DNA from: Corallococcus macrosporus | Lineage (GTDB): Bacteria > Myxococcota > Myxococcia > Myxococcales > Myxococcaceae | Assembly: GCF_017302985.1 (NCBI RefSeq) | Contig: NZ_JAFIMU010000003.1 | Location: forward strand, 1-64,000 | Direction: 5' to 3' | DNA length: 64,000 nucleotides | Part shown: in pieces, positions 56,908 to 64,000 of the stretch | How the letters are laid out: every line of letters begins with the position of its first letter | How positions within the stretch are numbered: position 1 is the first letter of the stretch | Program-made: the position numbers and the translations under genes | The notes under the pieces: generated by a model | Databases searched by the model: none | Told to the model about the DNA's origin: nothing | The model's input: only the letters and a program-made list of their open reading frames with translations

Positions 56908-57783
56908 TCAGGGGCCCTGGGGGCCGGGGTTGGAGTTGCCGCCGTCGGTGACGTAGCGCCACTGGCCATCCGCCTGCCGGCGCCACACGGTGAGGTACTT
57001 CAAGAAGTCCTTCTTCGGCTGACCCTGCGCGTCCTTGCCCGTCCAGATGGCGCGGCCCACCGTGTACGCCAGGTCCCCGGACGCCGCCGCGTCGCCCAGC
57101 ACCGGCTCCCAGCGCAGGTCGAGCTGCTCCAGCGTGAACGGCGCGTAGGCCCTGGCGATGGCGTCGTGGCCGTACAGGCCCGCGTCGCCCATCAGCATCA
57201 CCGCGTCTTGCGCCGCCCAGGCCGTGAACGCCTGGCCCATGCCCTCCCGCACGGACCGCGCGGAGAAGGCGCGGTCCGCCGCCTTCGCCTCCTCCAGCAC
57301 CGCGTCCTTCGACAGCGTGCGCGCCGCGGCCCCGGGCTCCGTGTTCGCTGGCGAGAAGCCCGCGGGCGGCATCATGGGCGCCGTGGCGGCGTTGCGCACC
57401 ATGGCGGCCACGCGCCACTGGCCATCCGCCTGCTGCCTCCACACGCAGATGTAGCGTCCCACCGCCTTCCGCGTCGCCCCGTCCACGTCCACCGTCGCGG
57501 TGCCCACCGAATAGCCCAGCGTCCCGTCCGCGCTCACGTCCCAGCGCACCGGCTCCCACCGCGGCGTGCCGCCCTGCTCCAGCGGGTGCGCGGCCAGCCA
57601 CGTCTGGATGGCCTGCCTTCCCCTCAGCGCGTACGCACCCTCCACCAGCATCACCGCGTCCTCCGCCAGGAAGTCCGCGAAGCCAGCCTCCGCGCTCGCG
57701 TCCGACATCGCCTGCTCCGCCTGCCGCAGCCCCGCACGCGCGTCCGACGCCGTGACCGGCGCACCCGCGAACATCCGGTTCAT
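56908..57783 (-). CDS. Tandem NTF2-like (DUF4440/SnoaL-type) protein
   Basis: A 291-residue protein with two copies of an NTF2-like domain. Copy 1 contains FLAEDAVMLVEGAYALRGRQ, LGYSVGTATVD and YICVWRQQADGQWRVAAM. Copy 2 contains FTAWAAQDAVMLMGDAGLYG, LAYTVGRAIWTG and YLTVWRRQADGQWRYVTDG. The pocket-lining Trp/Arg positions are similar in both. NTF2-like proteins can be binding proteins or enzymes (cyclase, isomerase) in biosynthesis. No signal peptide is present at this start (57783); AAGGGA is upstream. It is the first gene of a leftward pair with the ATP-grasp gene. Confidence 0.8.
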   Translation of the reverse strand: MNRMFAGAPVTASDARAGLRQAEQAMSDASAEAGFADFLAEDAVMLVEGAYALRGRQAIQTWLAAHPLEQGGTPRWEPVRWDVSADGTLGYSVGTATVDVDGATRKAVGRYICVWRQQADGQWRVAAMVRNAATAPMMPPAGFSPANTEPGAAARTLSKDAVLEEAKAADRAFSARSVREGMGQAFTAWAAQDAVMLMGDAGLYGHDAIARAYAPFTLEQLDLRWEPVLGDAAASGDLAYTVGRAIWTGKDAQGQPKKDFLKYLTVWRRQADGQWRYVTDGGNSNPGPQGP

Positions 57784-57878
57784 GGCTTCATTCCCTTTCC
57801 AGTCATGAAGACTCTGTGAATCACGTTCTGTGTGACTACCTTGATTCGCTCTGGGATACACGCAATCGTGACTCATTC
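57784..57878. promoter_or_regulatory. Divergent intergenic region of the biosynthetic genes
   Basis: These 95 bases separate the NTF2-like start from the first acyltransferase start and must carry both promoters. They are clearly less GC-rich than their surroundings. I could not assign -35/-10 boxes or an operator with confidence. Confidence 0.4.
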
Positions 57879-59699
57879 ATGAATCTCTACGACGCGCAGA
57901 CTGTCGACTCGTGCACCTGGCCGGACACGCCCGAGGGCCAGAGGGCCCGGGACTTCATCGTGCCGCTGGTGAAACACGGCAGCACGGCGTACGTCACCGA
58001 CCGGACCACCTTCCAGGTGCTGGCGCTGGACGCGCTGCGCCTGCCGCTGGCCGTCAACGACACGGAGTACGAGAACTCCGCGCTGCACTCCACCTTCTCT
58101 CGCTACATCACGCTGCAGATGACGGGGGTGACGGCGGAGGCGTTCGGCGCGGCGCGCGCGGCGGTGATGCGCGGCGCCATGCACTCGGTGGGGGCGCTGC
58201 TCAAGGCGGCGGGCATCAACAAGGTGGTGCTGGTGGACCACTGGCTGGTGCTGCGCAACGTCCACTCGCAGCCCACCGGTGAGCAGGTGGACCGCATCAC
58301 CGCGTTCCTGGCGGAGCGGTTCCCACACCACGCCATCGTCTTCTGCGCGCTCAACCCGGCCGGTTACGCGCCGCTGCTCAACACGCTGGTGGAGCGGGGT
58401 TACGGGCTGCTCTACGCGGCGCACACGCGCATGACGCTGCCCCTGCAGGAGGTCAGCAAGCAGGTGCGGGAGAACCGGCGGCGCGACGCGCGGCTGCTGG
58501 AGGCGTCCGGCTACCGCGTGGTGGACGGGCGCGAGGTGCCGGACTGCGAGCCCCGGCTGGAGGAGCTCTACCGCGCGCTCAACGGCGGCAAGTACCACAC
58601 CAACCTCCAGTTCACCCAGGAGTGGTACCGCTGGACGCTGCGCCAGGGACTGCTCACCTACAAGCTGGCGGTGAAGGACGGGCGGGTGGATGGCTTCTAT
58701 GCCCACCACGTCAGCCAGGGCGTCCTCTTCTCCCCGCTGTTCGGCTACGACCTGGCGCTGCCGCAGGAGCTGGGGCTGTACCGGGGGCTGGTGTTCCAGC
58801 TCATGAACGACGCGCTGGACGTGGGCCTCACCATCGAGCTGGGGCCGGGCGCGGATCCGTTCAAGAGCATGCGCGGCTCCGTGCCGGTGCCCCGCTGGAG
58901 CGCCGTCTACACGCAGCACCTGGCCGGCCCGCGACGGCTCGCCTGGCGCGCGCTCCAGCGCTACGCCAACGACGCCGTGCGGCCGCCCACGATGGCCATG
59001 CTGCGCAAGGTGGACGGCGACGCGGTGGTGGGCTTCGGACCGCCCCACACGCCCCTGGCCTCGCCCCTGGGGCAGACGCCGCTGGAGGCGGCGCTCAAGG
59101 TGCGCGAGCAGCTGGACGCGCTGGAGGCGGCGCTCGACGCGGCGGCGAGGCTCGCTGGCGATGCGCGCCTCCAGGCCCTGGCCCCGCTGTCGCAGACGCT
59201 GCACAACTGGCCCCAGCCCATGTCGCGCGTGGTCGCGCTGCGCGAGCGGCTGACGAAGCTGGAGCAGGAGGCTCGCCGCAAGCCCGCCCGGCCCGCCGAG
59301 CCCCAGGGCCCCACCCCGGCGGAGCACGCACAGCAACTGCTGGCGTCCGCCACGCGCTGGGGCGACACCGCGCTGGTCGCCGCGCACCTGGGCGAAGCGC
59401 CCGCGCCGCACCTCAAGGCGCTGGTGGAGGCCCTGCGGGGCGCGGCCGGCAGCGTGGGCGTGGTGCTCACCGCCACGCGCGGCGACAAGGTGGTGCTGGT
59501 GACGGCCGCGAGCGCGGCGCTGCGCGGCCTGGGCCTGGACGCGGGGCAGCTCATGGCGGCGGCGGCGCCGTGCGTGGACGGCAAGGGGGGCGGCTCGCCG
59601 GAGGTGGCCTGGGGCGGGGGCGCGCGCACGGACGGTGTGGACGCGGCGCTGGACGCGGCGCGCAGCCGCGTGCGCACGCACCTGGGCGTCGAGGCCTGA
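57879..59699 (+). CDS. GNAT/FemAB-like acyltransferase fused to DHHA1/C-Ala domain (1)
   Basis: A 606-residue protein. Residues about 10-390 resemble the FemAB/BioF2-type double-GNAT acyltransferases (VRENRRRDARLLEASGYRVV near 197, AHHVSQGVLFSPLFGYDLA, LGLYRGLVFQLMND, PGADPFKSMRG). A helical spacer follows. The last ~110 residues match the C-Ala/DHHA1 domain of alanyl-tRNA synthetase: GVVLTATRGDKVVLVTAASA, LDAGQLMAAAAPCV, then GKGGGSPEVAWGGG at 568-581. That domain binds the tRNA elbow. The fusion suggests transfer of an aminoacyl group from tRNA. The ATG at 57879 aligns with the start of the downstream paralogue; a GTG at 57816 is possible but would extend into the promoter. No ribosome site is visible. 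Confidence 0.75.
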   Translation: MNLYDAQTVDSCTWPDTPEGQRARDFIVPLVKHGSTAYVTDRTTFQVLALDALRLPLAVNDTEYENSALHSTFSRYITLQMTGVTAEAFGAARAAVMRGAMHSVGALLKAAGINKVVLVDHWLVLRNVHSQPTGEQVDRITAFLAERFPHHAIVFCALNPAGYAPLLNTLVERGYGLLYAAHTRMTLPLQEVSKQVRENRRRDARLLEASGYRVVDGREVPDCEPRLEELYRALNGGKYHTNLQFTQEWYRWTLRQGLLTYKLAVKDGRVDGFYAHHVSQGVLFSPLFGYDLALPQELGLYRGLVFQLMNDALDVGLTIELGPGADPFKSMRGSVPVPRWSAVYTQHLAGPRRLAWRALQRYANDAVRPPTMAMLRKVDGDAVVGFGPPHTPLASPLGQTPLEAALKVREQLDALEAALDAAARLAGDARLQALAPLSQTLHNWPQPMSRVVALRERLTKLEQEARRKPARPAEPQGPTPAEHAQQLLASATRWGDTALVAAHLGEAPAPHLKALVEALRGAAGSVGVVLTATRGDKVVLVTAASAALRGLGLDAGQLMAAAAPCVDGKGGGSPEVAWGGGARTDGVDAALDAARSRVRTHLGVEA

Positions 59700-59706
59700 G
59701 CCGACC

Positions 59707-61533
59707 ATGATCCTCTACGACGCGACGACCCTCCACACGGCTCCCTTCCCCGACACGGCGGAAGGGCGCGGCCTGAGGAGCTTCCTCGTCCCGCTGGTCC
59801 AGCACGGCCCCGGGCCGTGGTTCGAGGACCGCGCGCGGATGTTCGTGCTGGGGCTGGACGACCTGCTCATCCCGCTGGCCGTCACCGACGGCACCTTCGG
59901 CAACTCGGTGCTGCATTCGGTGTATGAGCGCTTCATCGGCAGCCAGCGCAAGGCCATCCGGACCGGGAACTGGAAGCCCCTGGCCGGCTTCGCCGCCAGC
60001 AGCGCGCTCTGGGGCGTGGGCGCGGTGATGAAGACGCTGCGCCTGGACAAGGCCGTCCAGGTGGACTGCTGGCCCAGCCTGCGCAACGCGGGCGCGAACC
60101 TCACGGAGGACCAGGCGCGGCGGCTGACGGAGTTCCTCACCACGCGCTTCCCGGACCACGCCCCCTACTTCCTCGCGGTGAACCCCGTCACGCACGCGGC
60201 CCTGCTCAACCACCTCAAAGCGCAGGGCTACGACTTCGCGTACATGACGCACACGCGGATGATGCTCCCCTTCGAGCCGGAGCTGGAGCGGCGCGTCCGG
60301 GAGAACCGGCGGCGCGACGCGCGGCTGCTGGAGCCGTCCGGCTACCGCCTGGTGGACGCCCGGGAGCTCTCCGGCTGCGCGCCCCGGCTGGCGGAGCTGT
60401 ACCGGCGGCTGCACCGCGAGAAGTACGCCACCAACCCGCCCATCAGCGTCACGTACATGGAGGAGATGCTGGCGGGCTCGCTGCAGGACGTGCGCGCGCT
60501 GGTGAAGGACGGCCGCGTGGACATGTTCTACGCCACGGTCGTGGTGAACGGCGTCATGTACTCGCCCGTCTCCGGCTACGACACGTCGCTGCCGCAGGAG
60601 GTGGGCCTGTACCGGTTGATCAACAACCTGCTGATGCGCGACGCGCAGGCGCGGGGCGTGATGCTGGAGACCGGCGGCGGCGCGGATCCCTTCAAGACGC
60701 TGCGCGGGGACCGGCCGGTGCCGCGCTACAACGCGGTGTACCTGCGCCACCTGCCGTCCTGGCGACATACCCCGTGGCGGCTGGCGATGAAGGTGGGCAA
60801 CGAGCAGCTGCTGCCCTTCAGCCGCAAGCGCCTGCACGCCGTGGATGGCGAGGCGAACGTCGTGGGCTTCGACCGCGTCCCGGAGGTCTTCGCGCCCACC
60901 TTCCCCACGCCCCAGGAGGCCACGGCGCGGCAGGAGCAGGCGCTGGCGGAGCTGGAGCAGGACCTGGCGCGGACGGAGGCCCTGGGCGGCAACGAGCGCG
61001 TGCGGCACCTGGGCGCGCTGCACAAGCGCCTGGAGGATGAGCAGCTGCCGCCCGCGCGGGTCGCCCCCCTGCTGGAGCGCTGGGAGCACCTGTCGCACGG
61101 GCCCCAGGCCGACAAGAAGGAGAAGCGCAAGGCGCAGCGGGCCGTGCGCGCGGAGCTGGCGCGGCGCCTGCTGGAGACCGCGACCACCGTGGGGGACACC
61201 ACCGTCGTGTGTCACCACCTGGGGGACGGGCTGGACTTCCAGCCACGCACCCTGGCGGAGCAGCTGCGCAAGGGGACCGGCTCCATCGCGGTGGCGCTGA
61301 CGTCCACGCGGGAGGGCACCCTGGAGCTGGTGACCGCGCTGGCGCCGCCGCTGGTGGAGCGCGGCCTGGAAGCACGGCGGCTGCTGGAACAGATGGTCCC
61401 CCCGGGAGTTGCCAGTGGGGAAGGGGGGGCGGAGCTGGCCTGGACGGAGGCGGTCGTCCCCGCTGACGACGTGAGCGCGGTCCTGGAGCGGGCCCGCGCG
61501 GTCCTTCACACCCGGCTGTCCATTCCGACGTAG
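59707..61533 (+). CDS. GNAT/FemAB-like acyltransferase with degenerate DHHA1 domain (2)
   Basis: A 608-residue paralogue of the preceding gene, starting 7 bases after it. The start MILYDATTLHTAPFPDTAEG aligns with the first protein, and ERRVRENRRRDARLLEPSGY and LETGGGADPFKTLRGD correspond closely. In the C-terminal domain the key segment reads GEGGAELAW (571-579) where the first has GKGGGSPEVAW, so the tRNA-contacting Gly-Lys-Gly loop is changed. It may be catalytic with a different RNA preference, or a partner subunit. A coiled segment (ATARQEQALAELEQDLARTE) joins the two parts. It is followed by the NRPS gene 76 bases downstream. Confidence 0.74.
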   Translation: MILYDATTLHTAPFPDTAEGRGLRSFLVPLVQHGPGPWFEDRARMFVLGLDDLLIPLAVTDGTFGNSVLHSVYERFIGSQRKAIRTGNWKPLAGFAASSALWGVGAVMKTLRLDKAVQVDCWPSLRNAGANLTEDQARRLTEFLTTRFPDHAPYFLAVNPVTHAALLNHLKAQGYDFAYMTHTRMMLPFEPELERRVRENRRRDARLLEPSGYRLVDARELSGCAPRLAELYRRLHREKYATNPPISVTYMEEMLAGSLQDVRALVKDGRVDMFYATVVVNGVMYSPVSGYDTSLPQEVGLYRLINNLLMRDAQARGVMLETGGGADPFKTLRGDRPVPRYNAVYLRHLPSWRHTPWRLAMKVGNEQLLPFSRKRLHAVDGEANVVGFDRVPEVFAPTFPTPQEATARQEQALAELEQDLARTEALGGNERVRHLGALHKRLEDEQLPPARVAPLLERWEHLSHGPQADKKEKRKAQRAVRAELARRLLETATTVGDTTVVCHHLGDGLDFQPRTLAEQLRKGTGSIAVALTSTREGTLELVTALAPPLVERGLEARRLLEQMVPPGVASGEGGAELAWTEAVVPADDVSAVLERARAVLHTRLSIPT

Positions 61534-61609
61534 CCACAGTCCTTTCACGACAGCAGCGAGCCCCCTTGTGCGACCGGCATCCCCGGCGCCTGTAGCGAGG
61601 TGCGTTTCC

Positions 61610-64000
<2,391 letters not shown>

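Noticed and set aside
57816-57878. An earlier GTG start for the first acyltransferase
   Set aside because: The added residues have no counterpart in the adjacent paralogue, whose start aligns with the ATG at 57879, and they would fill the divergent promoter region.

Overview
The window is very GC-rich and fits a predatory or social myxobacterium (Myxococcaceae, Corallococcus or Myxococcus type). This is inferred from gene style: many secreted lipoproteins with Asp-Ala-Gly or Pro-Asp-Gly-Gly linkers, beta-propeller surface proteins, a DUF3943 protein, a vanadium haloperoxidase, a LAL-type LuxR regulator, and a non-ribosomal peptide synthetase (NRPS) gene running off the right end. Coding density is high. 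I saw no tRNA, rRNA, CRISPR array, insertion sequence or prophage.

Region 1 (1-19.1 kb) is mostly single-gene accessory DNA. It starts with the N-terminal part of a regulator cut by the left edge. It continues with small secreted proteins, an erythromycin-esterase-like lipoprotein, an HSL-type esterase, and an NmrA/SDR oxidoreductase facing a TetR repressor across two matching palindromes. Further on are the haloperoxidase, a PlsC-type acyltransferase, a WGR-like/SUKH-like protein, an amino-acid permease, a DUF3943 protein, a secreted EEP-family phosphatase/nuclease coupled to a lipoprotein, and a Rid protein divergent from a LysR regulator.

Region 2 (19.1-32 kb) has a two-haem propeller protein and a large MalT-like LAL regulator meeting a carotenoid oxygenase operon tail to tail. 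It also has cysteine-rich lipoproteins, a membrane TPR-like protein, and a 3-hydroxyacyl-CoA dehydrogenase translationally coupled to a JAMM-type metalloprotein.

Region 3 (32-45.1 kb, all on the minus strand) is one of the two most striking parts. A block of [haem-c/propeller lipoprotein - Hint protein - Hint protein - SBBP-like propeller lipoprotein] occurs twice in tandem in the same order. The upstream copy also carries a membrane-anchored protein. All proteins look exported. The four Hint proteins share an uncharacterised ~170-residue N-terminal domain joined to a Hedgehog/intein-type self-processing domain. One of the four has lost the catalytic histidine. A sigma70-like promoter with a dyad lies directly upstream, and a terminator-like hairpin follows the last Hint gene.

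Region 4 (45.4-55.5 kb) holds small secreted and membrane genes, a HEAT-repeat protein and a bacterial-type PARG. It also has a DUF2092-DUF6515 pair, a frameshifted cysteine-rich lipoprotein, and a ferritin-like/sterol-desaturase-like pair. Two similar two-gene cassettes encode tiny cysteine-rich secreted peptides.

Region 5 (55.5 kb to the end) looks like the start of an NRPS biosynthetic cluster. A minus-strand pair (tandem NTF2-like protein, ATP-grasp enzyme) faces a plus-strand operon of two paralogous GNAT/FemAB-like acyltransferases followed by an NRPS. The NRPS begins with a condensation domain and an adenylation domain whose visible code reads as serine. Both acyltransferases end in a domain that closely resembles the C-Ala/DHHA1 domain of alanyl-tRNA synthetase, which suggests tRNA-dependent chemistry. 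I know of no described precedent for that fusion.
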